From the NCBI GenBank assembly GCA_016098155.1, contig JAAAJB010000051.1, positions 32,202 through 96,201 on the forward strand: a stretch of DNA of 64,000 nt, given 5' to 3'. The stretch's first letter is position 1. Every line of letters starts with the position of its first letter. Made by a program: the position numbers and the translations under genes. The notes beneath the pieces are model-generated. The model had not been told where the DNA came from. It did no database searches and saw only the letters and a program-made list of their open reading frames with translations. This DNA comes from Actinomortierella ambigua. Lineage: Eukaryota > Mortierellomycota > Mortierellomycetes > Mortierellales > Mortierellaceae. Of this stretch, positions 1 through 10,000 are shown piece by piece.

Positions 1-929
1 CTTACTTTGTCCGCGCGTCACTCCTCAGGCTCTACCACGAGTACCGAACGGCGATGAGAGATGATCTTAAGTGCGTCTCGTACGACGATACTGTGCAGCA
101 GGTCGCGTTGTACAAGGGATATGAGCTACCAGGCTTTACCTCCTTCACCACGTTCAAGAATGTCTACAATGGGCATTACCTGCCAGGTTGGAGGACTGTC
201 ACCGATGCGTACGTTGACAGAATGCACAGTCACCTCACAGAGGCTCTCCGCGGCTTTATCAAGCACGCCACAGATGCCTCCACGTTCAAGGTCTTCGCCC
301 GAGAGTTCAACAGATTCTCTCGGGAACAGGAGGAGAAGATCAGGACTACGGTCAGTGATATCTTTGATGATGAAGAAGTCCCTTTCACGCTCAACCGCCA
401 CTTCGTTGAGGCTGTCCACAAGGAGCGCTCCAAGAACAACCGGATCCCTGCACTCCCCATCGAGCTGTCGGTCACAGAAAAGAACGAAGGACGCAGCGCT
501 CGGCAAGCTTCGGCTTCGGCATTCGGAATCATAGGATCGAACCCACCCCTACAGATGGGATCCCCACCAACACCACCCCAACAGCGCCCACCACCTCTCG
601 GACAGTCCCAAGTAGCCGAGAACGACGGATTGGCATATCTCCAAAAGTCCCAGCCGAACAGTGACTGGAACGACATGCTCACAACAAAGGAGATGGTTCC
701 CTGCATGCTCGCTTATCTCACGACCGCGATCGAGCGCATTGTCGACAAGGTGCTGATGGAGACGATTGAACGCCACATGATCAGAAGGATCGACGAGTAC
801 TTCCACAAGATGTGCAACATCGACGACGAAGCGCTGGAGCCAATGCTCGAGCCTCCTGCTCTCGGAGAAAGACGTGCGGAGCTCTACAAGAGGATTGCTG
901 AATATGAGAGACTGTTGGACGAGCTCTAA
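1..929 (+). CDS. Dynamin-family GTPase, C-terminal part (5' partial)
   Basis: The frame is open from base 3 at the window edge to the TAA at 927-929, so about 308 C-terminal residues are seen and the GTPase domain lies outside. The visible part resembles the stalk of a dynamin/Mx-type GTPase: helical segments with motifs such as YHEY and an FxxFxREFxRFS stretch. A Pro-rich linker follows at bases 540-610. A predicted GTPase effector domain (GED) ends the protein, with conserved-looking helices around MLAYLTTAIERIVDKVL, RRIDEY and the terminal RLLDEL. Family members oligomerise on membranes and remodel or divide them; which organelle this one serves cannot be told from the tail. No intron is needed in the visible part. 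Its orthology within the dynamin, Vps1 or Mx-like groups is unresolved. Confidence 0.75.
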   Translation, partial: YFVRASLLRLYHEYRTAMRDDLKCVSYDDTVQQVALYKGYELPGFTSFTTFKNVYNGHYLPGWRTVTDAYVDRMHSHLTEALRGFIKHATDASTFKVFAREFNRFSREQEEKIRTTVSDIFDDEEVPFTLNRHFVEAVHKERSKNNRIPALPIELSVTEKNEGRSARQASASAFGIIGSNPPLQMGSPPTPPQQRPPPLGQSQVAENDGLAYLQKSQPNSDWNDMLTTKEMVPCMLAYLTTAIERIVDKVLMETIERHMIRRIDEYFHKMCNIDDEALEPMLEPPALGERRAELYKRIAEYERLLDEL

Positions 930-1645
930 GAGGTGTTCTTTCATGATTTTTTTTTACTATATACTTTTTTCACTTTCTCTACCTTCCTTTTTTCTTTTCT
1001 TCCATTCAACCATTTTTTTATCTATCTATCTATATATGTTTCCTTGAGGCCCTTCTCTTTTTTTTCTTTGAACAGGCTTTACACAATAAAAGTAGTTTTC
1101 TACACATTTATTTTTGTCCGCAAACCTTTCTTAATGATATACTGGTAGGAGCAGCCTAGCATGTTAGGGATAATGTTTCTTGATCGTGTACCGTTCCACT
1201 CGTGTGACATAGTCTAGTCTACGCTGGGTTTGTCATTCATTTCCTGCATTTCGCCTTTCACAAAGATAAATTGTTCGTCATATGCTCTTCTTTCTTTGAA
1301 TTGTCTGCGGAGGTACGTGCAGTGAGATTTTTGTTTACTGACGTTGCGAAACCTGGGGGATGCAGAAAACCATATCAGAGGCATCGCCTCATTCTTATCC
1401 ACCACGATGCTACAGGCTAGAACAAACGACTGAGCAAGACTGAGCAAGACTGATGCGGCCCGCTAATGATGTTTTGGCATGCCCTTTGGTGGCACATCGA
1501 GAAGATACCAAAGGCGCCAATCTTTGCTTGTCCGCTCGCCCTATTGAGTGGCGCACTGTCCACATCACAGAATCGCCAAATAACAGGTGTCCGACCACTC
1601 TATTGCTCCCATCCCTAACTATGTTTGTCTCGGCCCCCCCTTGGT
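930..1645. other. Convergent intergenic region
   Basis: This is the shared 3' space between the dynamin-like gene and the minus-strand Sel1 gene. It starts with T-rich sequence typical of a 3' UTR and contains AATAAA at 1086-1091, a likely plus-strand polyadenylation signal. A short decameric duplication (GACTGAGCAA repeated) lies near 1429-1453. No coding potential is supported. Confidence 0.6.
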
Positions 1646-4086
1646 CTACAGCTCAATACACTGCTTGACCGCTTCGACATCGCTCTCCGCGACTCTCCCT
1701 CCGTGATACATCCATGACAGGTTGCCCTGTGATATTATGTCTCCTTGTTTTGCCGCTTTCACGTACCACCTAACCGCCTCGATATCGTTCTGGTCCACCA
1801 TTCTCCCTTCCTCATACATTAATCCTAGGGTCGATTGCGCTACCATGTGCCCACCTTCTGCAGCCTTGAGATAGTGCTTCAATGCAGTGTCGTCACTTTG
1901 CTCGACTCCCTTTCCTTGCTCATGCATCCTCCCAAGGTTGAAATGCGCTGCCGAATGCCCGCGTCCAGCAGCCTTGGTGTACCACTTGGCTGCCTCGGTG
2001 TTGCTCTGTTCGACTCCGTGTCCTTGGTCGTACATCAGTCCGAGGTTGAAACGTGCTGGTGTATGACCTTGCACTGCTGCTTTGGTGTAAAGTTTGACTG
2101 CCTCAACATCGGACTGCTCAACTCCTTGTCCGTGTTCATACATCAACCCTAGGTTGCACTGTGCATCGGCATCCCCATGTTCCGCTGCCATGGTATACCA
2201 TTTGACAGCTTCGGTATCGTCCTTCTCGACCCCTCGTCCATGCTCGTATCTCCATGCCAGATTGAATTGTGCTACTGTATGCCCCTGCTCGGCAGCCTTC
2301 GTGTACCACTCAATGGCCTTGAGATCATTCTGCTCGACCCCGCGTCCCTCTGCATACTTCCAACCAAGGTACTTCTGTGCATTGGCGTTCCCTTGTTCTG
2401 CTGCCTTGGTGTACCAACCGACCGCCTCGACATCGCTCTGCTCGACCCCTCGGCCTTGTTCGTACATCAGCCCTAAGATGCTTTGGGCCGTTGCATTACC
2501 CTGTACCGCTGCCTTGGTGAGCCAGAAGGTTGCCTCGACATCGTCTTTTTCAACACCTCGGCCATGTGAGTACCAGAATCCAAGAGTGGCTTGGGCGTCA
2601 CTTTGTCCTTGGTCAGCTGCACGACGACACAGTCTCGTGGCCTCCATATCGTTTTGCACGACGCCGCGGCCTTCCCCATACATCAAGGCAAGCCGGTACT
2701 GGGCCTCTGCACTACCAGATTCAGCGGCTCGCTGATACCATGAAGCGGCCCTCACTTCACTCGCATCAACACCCTGGCCTCGCTCGTACATCATGCCAAC
2801 ACGAAGTTGTGCCACCACAGGCCCTTGCGACGCCGCCCGGCGATACCACAAAAACGAGTCCTCGTCACTCTTATCGACTCGGAGGCCGTGATAATAAACC
2901 CACCCGAGAAACAGCTGTGCGTCAACGCTTCCTTGCTGGGCTGCCGTGCACATATGTGCCACCACGTCATCGTTATTCTTGAGGATAGATTGTTGTTCAG
3001 ATCCGTCTTCTCCGTCTTCATCATTCCTGCTCCCAACGCTGTGTGTCGAATCTGAATCGCTGAAGATCACAAAGCCATCGTCGTCCTCGTCGACTTCCGC
3101 TTCTTCGTTAGGTGTCCATATATGGACCACCTCGTATGCGTGGGGTCGCTGGCTGGGATCTTGGTGCCAGCAGCGCTCCACCCATCCGCGATACCTGAGT
3201 GGCGTGTCATCTGGAAGTTTCTCACGCACACCATGGTTGGTAGTCAGAGCGACGAGGGCATCATCGTGCAGGTCCCTGAACGGTCGTGTACAACTGGCCG
3301 CCATCTCCCACATCACCATTCCCAGTGAGTATACGTCCGATTTTGGCGAGAACTCTGGCTTTTTGGCAAACAAGAGCTCTGGAGCAATCCATCGCAAAGT
3401 TCCCGCGAGTGCTTCGTATGATTCAGTGGTGTCGGGCGATGCGCTCCTCGCCATGGCCATTCCAAAGCCGCACAACTTAACCTCCATGTGCTTGGTCAGC
3501 AGTACATTGGAACTCTTGAGGTTGATGTGGAGGATACCTTCCTGGTGAATGAAGGCGAGCCCCTGTGCAATTTCGTGAGCGAGTCGTATCTTGGTTGTCC
3601 AATCATCATGCGCGAGTAAACCTTTGTTGATCGCTTGTGAGAGACTCCCCTTCTCGGCCAATTCCATTAGGAGGTAGACTTGGTCATCTACTTGGTGAGT
3701 GCGGTAGAACTGGATGATGTGGCGGTTGCGGAGTGTCTGAAGGACGGAGACCTCCTTCTGGAAAGCACGTTGATAGAAGTCCGACTGGCTAAAGAAGAAT
3801 GCTTTGGCTGCACAGACCTGGTTGCCCCACAGCGCCTCGTGGACCGTGCCAAAGGTACCTGAGCCCATTCGCTTTCGCCGGACAAGTTGCGGATGCTGAG
3901 ACACAAGAGGTGGAGGGAACGTTAGAAAGCCGATTGATTTAGCGGAAAGGTCGTAAACCGGCTTGCATATTGCCTTACCTGGAAGGAGGGTCCGACAAAA
4001 GATGAATCCATTGCTTGGGAAGAATGAGGGAAAGGGTATGGCGCTGGGATGAGAGATTTTGAGTGTTTTTGTTCGACGTCACCCAT
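1646..4086 (-). CDS. Sel1-repeat protein with degenerate TKL-like kinase domain (predicted pseudokinase)
   Basis: Modelled as two exons, 4086-3979 and 3895-1646, giving 785 residues. The 83-nt intron (3978-3896) has donor GTAAGG, branch CTAAC and acceptor CTCAG, and is phase 0. In-frame ATGs at 4164 and 4128 are alternative starts. An N-terminal kinase-like domain keeps the glycine loop (GSGTFGTV), the ATP lysine in CAAK, the APE region (GTLRWIAPE) and SDVYSLG. The catalytic HRD is HIN (codons at 3521-3529) and the DFG is GFG (3461-3469), so both catalytic aspartates are missing and phosphotransfer is unlikely. An acidic linker leads to about 12 Sel1-like repeats of 36 residues, which form solenoid protein-binding scaffolds. 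The likely role is a signalling scaffold or pseudokinase (inference). The active paralogue is at 40068-43316. Confidence 0.85.
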
Positions 4087-4324
4087 GGTGCCACCACCAT
4101 GCGGAGAGCAATCATTCGAGTCTGGCATATTGAAGTGGCAAAAAAAAGCTCCTTTCGAGTACACGCAGCATCAAAGTGGTCATACATCGATCAGCATTCC
4201 GTGTAAAGTCATTGACGCGTCCGTGACACGTGTCCAGCACGGCGGTGCAAGTTCAGGGTCACCATAAATAGAGACGGTCACGTGTAGAGGTCGACGAACT
4301 AGCTCACAGCCAAGTGCCGCACAA
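4087..4324. promoter_or_regulatory. Divergent promoter of Sel1 pseudokinase and F-box gene, with two CACGTG boxes
   Basis: These 238 bp separate two divergently transcribed genes. They contain a 10-bp palindrome, GACACGTGTC, at 4225-4234, and a second CACGTG at 4279-4284. CACGTG is the core E-box bound by bHLH factors in fungi. ATAAATA at 4264-4270 is a plausible TATA element for the rightward gene. If the pseudokinase starts at an upstream ATG (up to 4164), the shared promoter is shorter. Function is inferred from motifs only. Confidence 0.45.
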
Positions 4325-6628
4325 TTGTTCACCTCTGCATTTCTCACCTTCTCCATCATGCAATTACCAGGAGCATTTCCGAAGGCCATCCATCCATTAA
4401 CGGACGAGGCAGACGCCGAGTTGGACCAGGAGAATGACAAAGGAAAGGACAGTGTACCCGAGGAACAGGAAGTAGCTGGTGACCTGTCTGTGCGAGTTCT
4501 GCCTTCGACCTCCTCTGTAACCCTCTCAGGGCCAGCCCAGGCACATGCACTGGCCCTACCAGAGATCCTCTCATTAGTAGGCTATCAGCTGGATAGAGCC
4601 TCACTCGTGCGTGCACTGAGGGTCTGTCAGATCTGGCACCGCAGCCTTGTCCCCGTGCTGTGGTCCGCAATTTCAATTGACTGCAACGACCGGCGTTACA
4701 CATCGCCGACTTCCCTCAATCATTGGCTAGACTTGCTCCAGCCCCACGTCCACTACACACGCTCCTTGTCATTGATGGTTCGACCCAAACGCAACAGTGT
4801 ATTCATGGATAACGACAGTGACGGCAACAACCACGACCACGACCACAACGACGCTCATCATTTACTGGACAACCTCTACAACCACCACCCATCCGAGACG
4901 GCGGACAACGACGAGGATGAAGAGGGGCATCTCAGGCCGTTGGTAATCATCGGCCGGATCCTATCCCTCCGTCACGCGACCAACATTCAAAGTATCACCT
5001 TTCAATCGGCGTCCCCGATCTACTACATCCTCCCATCGGCGCATCGCCTCGCCTCGCTCGAGCGCCTCGACATGCAGACCCTCGGCGGAGGCCCACCGGA
5101 GCTCTTCCTGTCCGATGCATTTTACGCCTACCCACATTTGCGCCACCTACGCATGGCGCCCTTTCCCGCATCGAGCTCCTCCTACTCGTCCTCTTCCTCA
5201 TCGTTTCCCGCCTCCCCTTCTTCGACCACTGCGGGTGGTGGTGCACCGTCCTCCTCCTCCTCCATGCCCCACAGTGGCAGCGTGATCATCACCAACCCCA
5301 TGCACCTCCCCCCCAAATTTCTGGCCTTGCAAACACTCGAGCTTTACAACGTCTCCTGGCCCGCACACGACATGCTCACGTTCACGGCCCGGTGCCCGGA
5401 CCTTCGTGCGCTGGCCATTACGGGCCGGGCCAAAGTCGCCTGGGACTGGACGGTCGAGACGAGCGAGGCTCTCGTCCGGCATTGTCCACGGCTGACGGCA
5501 TTGCACTTGCATCCGAGGTTCGGGACCGAGGTCACCGAACCGGTCTTGGTCCGCCTGTTGGAGCGCTTGCCCACCGCGACGCAGTTGGTCAAGCTGTCGA
5601 TCCCGAATTGCCATTTCGGGACCGCGTTGTATGACCTGTTGATGACGATACCATACTCGGCTCAGGGGAATAGTGGTCTTGAGAATGAGGGTGGTAGTGG
5701 TAGCGGCAGTGGCAGTGGCGTTGATAGTGAGAATGGTAGTGACAGCGATGATGGGCAGAATGGTCGTCGTCGTCATCGCCGCCCCCGTCCTCGTCGCCCT
5801 CGCCGTCGAATCGAGTGTCTCACCACGCTGAATGTGAGCTATACTCGCATGCCCGGCATCTTTCCACGACAGTTGACCAGTCTGTTGGAACGAGCGCCCA
5901 ACCTCCGCCACCTGGAGGCCATCGGTGTATGTCTGGAGCCTTCGTTGCTAGATCCATCTGTCGTCGACCATAATTCATGGCGGCAACAGCCTCGACACCC
6001 TCCTCCTCCACCACTGCCACCTCCTATGAATGCCACCACAGCATATCCACCTCTACCACCATCACCATCCCTTTCACCACCCTCGTCGTCCTGGGCATGC
6101 AAGTACCTCACGACACTCAAGATAGGCTTTGCCATCCTAGGCGGCGACCCGTCGGTGGCGCGTGTCATCTACAGGCACCTGGCCCAATTTGAGTATCTCG
6201 AGCATCTCTGCATAACGCCATCGCATATTCCAATCCGGCTTGGAGAAAACGGTGATGGTGGCGGAGGAGGAGGAGGAGGAGAAGGAGAAGGAAGGGAGCG
6301 AATAAGAGGAGAAACAGGACCAGGAACAAGACTAGGAACAAGACTAGGACCAAGTGAACAAGTTGAAGCAGGATTAGAGGCACTTGCAACACTCCGCCGA
6401 CTACGCATCTTTGATTCCCATGGAACCAAGGGCGACATGAAGGACCGACGGGTGATCGAGTGGATGGCCAAGCATTGGCCACGATTGACGACTTTGCAAG
6501 TGTTTTTGGGAGGCGGAGGCGGTGATAGTGACGATGATAGTGCTGAAAAACAACAGGAGCAGCATCGTCGATTGGTGATGCGATGGTTTGCCGAACAAGG
6601 AAGGTATGTGCAGGTCCTGGCTGCTTAG
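4325..6628 (+). CDS. F-box/LRR-like protein
   Basis: Single-exon gene of 767 residues; a second ATG at 4358 is an alternative start. After an acidic N-terminal segment, a degenerate F-box lies at about residues 74-120 (ALPEILSLVGYQL, then VCQIWHRSLVPVLW). The remainder consists of irregular leucine-rich segments (LASLERLDM, LQTLELYNV, CPDLRALAI, LTTLQVFLG). F-box proteins recruit substrates to SCF ubiquitin ligases through Skp1, with the LRR part binding the substrate; the target is unknown. Several low-complexity inserts interrupt the repeats: a Ser run near residue 288, a Gly/Ser acidic stretch near 455, an Arg-rich patch near 485 and a Gly-rich stretch near 640. These inserts are typical of expanded fungal F-box families. 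AAATAAAA at 6695-6702 may be the polyadenylation signal. Confidence 0.8.
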   Translation: MFTSAFLTFSIMQLPGAFPKAIHPLTDEADAELDQENDKGKDSVPEEQEVAGDLSVRVLPSTSSVTLSGPAQAHALALPEILSLVGYQLDRASLVRALRVCQIWHRSLVPVLWSAISIDCNDRRYTSPTSLNHWLDLLQPHVHYTRSLSLMVRPKRNSVFMDNDSDGNNHDHDHNDAHHLLDNLYNHHPSETADNDEDEEGHLRPLVIIGRILSLRHATNIQSITFQSASPIYYILPSAHRLASLERLDMQTLGGGPPELFLSDAFYAYPHLRHLRMAPFPASSSSYSSSSSSFPASPSSTTAGGGAPSSSSSMPHSGSVIITNPMHLPPKFLALQTLELYNVSWPAHDMLTFTARCPDLRALAITGRAKVAWDWTVETSEALVRHCPRLTALHLHPRFGTEVTEPVLVRLLERLPTATQLVKLSIPNCHFGTALYDLLMTIPYSAQGNSGLENEGGSGSGSGSGVDSENGSDSDDGQNGRRRHRRPRPRRPRRRIECLTTLNVSYTRMPGIFPRQLTSLLERAPNLRHLEAIGVCLEPSLLDPSVVDHNSWRQQPRHPPPPPLPPPMNATTAYPPLPPSPSLSPPSSSWACKYLTTLKIGFAILGGDPSVARVIYRHLAQFEYLEHLCITPSHIPIRLGENGDGGGGGGGGEGEGRERIRGETGPGTRLGTRLGPSEQVEAGLEALATLRRLRIFDSHGTKGDMKDRRVIEWMAKHWPRLTTLQVFLGGGGGDSDDDSAEKQQEQHRRLVMRWFAEQGRYVQVLAA

Positions 6629-7009
6629 ATTCGGCCCCACCCCCCAACCCCTTACTCCTTTCCCCTTCCTCCCACCTCTTCTTCTCTCAAGTGAAATAAA
6701 AGTGACGACCTCTACCTGCTCTCTTTAAAATTACCCTCCCCCTCCCTTCAGTGAATCATGTTCATCCTTAATATCCATGGTGAAAAAAACAGAATTCGTC
6801 TTTATCCATAAGAAAAAATATTTTGTCCGCAACAACGAAATGAGAGCTATAGAGCTAAGAGCTCTGTACAAAGTCAAATCTCGAAAAATACACACTTCAA
6901 GATACGAAAAAGAAAAAAAAAGGTAGGTGGAGAGAGTAAGCTAGGGATGGGGGCTGTAGGAACTTTGTCACCCTCTCCCCAACCCTCTTTCTCACCCTTC
7001 TTGGTCTGC
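6629..7009. other. Convergent 3' intergenic region
   Basis: This is C-rich then AT-rich sequence between the end of the F-box gene and the stop codon of the giant minus-strand gene. It contains probable polyadenylation sequences for both genes and no coding potential that I can support. Confidence 0.5.
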
Positions 7010-10000
7010 TTAACAAGCGCCTGTACCAAACTGGTAGGCACAACCATCCTCTCCGGGACGAGCATGGCATTTGCTCGTGCACTGGAAAGGCGATCGAGGA
7101 GCCGCACCGCCGTAGTCGCATTGGTAGAGCGAGTTCGTCAGGAAACCACAAACTTCTGGGAATCCTCCACCACACGTCTAAACACGATATAACAAAGAAA
7201 AAGAAAAAGAAAACAGAGGGAACAATGGTTAGAGACCAAAGATTGGAGATGACGAGAGGAGGCGAGACGGGGTAGGTTGGCAAAAAAAAATAAACCTTAC
7301 CGGTAGATAGCTTCGACATTCGCAATCCTGGAAGCATCTTGCTGTACCGCTCACGGCTTGACATTGCTCTGGAACGCCCGGGCAAATCTGACCTGGCTGG
7401 GGCGCGGCGCCGACTGTATTACATTGCATGATCATCGACGGGTTAAAGCCGCAGGATGGATCAAAGGACTTTCCACAGATAGCACCAGTACTCGGGCATC
7501 TGCATGAAGTCTCGCATCCATTTTGCCCAGTACCACCCTTCGTATCCGGCAACCGCTGACAGCGTTCGAAACCGCACTGTTGAAGGAACGTGGCGCGAGT
7601 ACCTCGGCCGCCGGCGCATGACAGAAGTTGGTCTGGTACATAACCACAGCGTGTCGGGAAGTAGGACGAGCAGATCTGACATAAAGAAAGTGGGCGAAGT
7701 GGCACATGCATCAAACAAAAAGAAAAAAAAAAGCAACTAGTTAGTATCGAGTTACGCCTCCTTCCATGTTTCCCCCCTCCCTTCTCTATCTGTCGAGTAA
7801 CATATTTTTAGTGGATGACATCCTCATCCTCTCTCCCTCTGCCTGTTTACTTACCGGATACTGGTCATTGCAGAGACAATCGCCGTCGGAGGGAACACCA
7901 TTGCTGCAGCACCCAATCGGGATCGGTTCCTGGCCCGTGGTACAAGCATAATAGCCATCCGGTCTCAAACCTGGGCAACCCAGTTCCGAACTGCAGTAAG
8001 GGCCATCGGCCGGGCAAGTGCAGCTAGCGACATTACACTTGCCGCCGACACAGGTCTCGTCCTCGATACAAGCTGTGGGGTTGGGCTCGGGTCGGTTACC
8101 GGATACGGAGCAGTAATACACGGAATTCGGTTGAAAGTTGCAACTCGACGGGAAGGTATCCGAACAGACATCGCCCACGACCTGACAGACACACGGATCC
8201 GGGTTGCAGGCATGCGTCGTCTCGTCGCAACCGACCACGCCACAGACCTTGACCGGCGATGGGACCGCACCGCGCCCAGTACATCCGTACAGCGTGCCCG
8301 CCTGGAAGCCACACGATGGGTCAAAGTACGAACCGCAGTGATTCTGCGCATCTGGACACGTGCAGTCGGGCTTGCAAATCGCATTGCCGCTGGAGCTGTC
8401 GCACCGAGTGATGGGACAGTCACTGGTCGGGACAGGCGTAGCACCTTCCGCGGCACACGTGTAAATCTTGTACGGGTTGAGGTTGCATTGTAACGGGAAG
8501 TCTTTACCGCAGAACTAGAGAGTGATTTTTCAAGGGAGGAGGTAAAAGAGATGAGCAAACCGAAAAAATAAACAAATATTTCAATAACGAAACATGGAAT
8601 AAAGGATATCGCCCATGAACTTCTCTCAACCACCCATGATGACTTACCGTTCCGGCTCTAGGACAATCGCATGGATCATCCACACATGTTGCATCGCCTG
8701 CAATACATCCACCGATTGAACACCGTTCAATCTCTAGTGGCTTTGTACCAGGACCCTGACATTCGTAGATCGCATCTCTGCTCAGTCTGCAAGATGGGTC
8801 GAAATCAGAACCACAGTGCTAGTAAGGCGTGGAAAAAAAGAAGTGGATTAGCTCTCTGTCGGAAATAAAAAAGGAGATTTCCTCAGACTGGACGTTTTTT
8901 GTTCATTTGTGGTTACCCTCTCGGCATCCTTGCAGAGACATGGATCTGGTGGCGCCTCTTTGCATTGATTCGTCACAATATCACATCCGTACGGGCAAAG
9001 CACCTGGGGAATAGGGCGACCGCCAGTGCCAGGACAGAAGTAGGTGGTACTGTTGTACAGACCACACCTTCCGTCGTATTCATCTCCACAAATCTGTTGG
9101 TAAAATCGATCGAATAGATAATAGCTTGTTGTTAACAGAAGACCTAGTAACTTTTACCATTTCCTGAGGGAGTCTGCACGCCTTTTGGGAGGGGGGAGAG
9201 AGAGGGGGGGAAAGGCAGTTCAAGAGTCGGACTTACATAGTATTCTTCGCCGCCACCGCGGCAGAAGCATGGATCGATGATACACGAGCTGGTCAACGGG
9301 TCACATCCGCCTCTATCACAAACAGCCATCACCTCTGGAATGGACCCAATGTCCTTGCAGAAATACAACGTAATTTTGTCGTATCCACAGCTAGCGTCGA
9401 AAGATTCACCACAGAGCTAAAAAAAAATCCAGACGTATCAAAGACGGTAGAACGAGATAGTATAGAAGAAGGGTCAGACCAACAAGCTACAGACTGGTGT
9501 TTTGGCTTCATGCCCACATGCGTAGTAAAATTGATGTTCAGCTTGTTTGATTTGATTTGATTTGGTATACACTCACCGTAGCATCGGCAACCGTGCATGC
9601 GCATGGATCATCCTCACACCTGGCATTCGATTCGTCCTCAACGATACACGCCAGATTACCGCAGTTTGTAACTTCCTTCGGTGGTTGCTTAGGACCAGGG
9701 CAGTTGTACACAGCGTTGTCGATATAACCACAGCTCTCTGGGAAGGTATTACCACAAACCTGCAGAAAACAAATAGAAAACGAAATACGGATGTGATGAG
9801 TCTCAATAATCGAAGAAAGAGAGCCGCTGCGGATGAAATTTCTCTCCGTGTTTCAAAAAACTTACGGTAGCGATAGCAGCTGGACACATGCACTCATTAA
9901 CGTGACACTGTCCCATTCCATTGGCATCGTGTTCGCACACTTCAGGTTTGCAGTCCTCAATGAACACTGGCTCTGAGCTCTCGCCTGTGCAGCCATAGAG

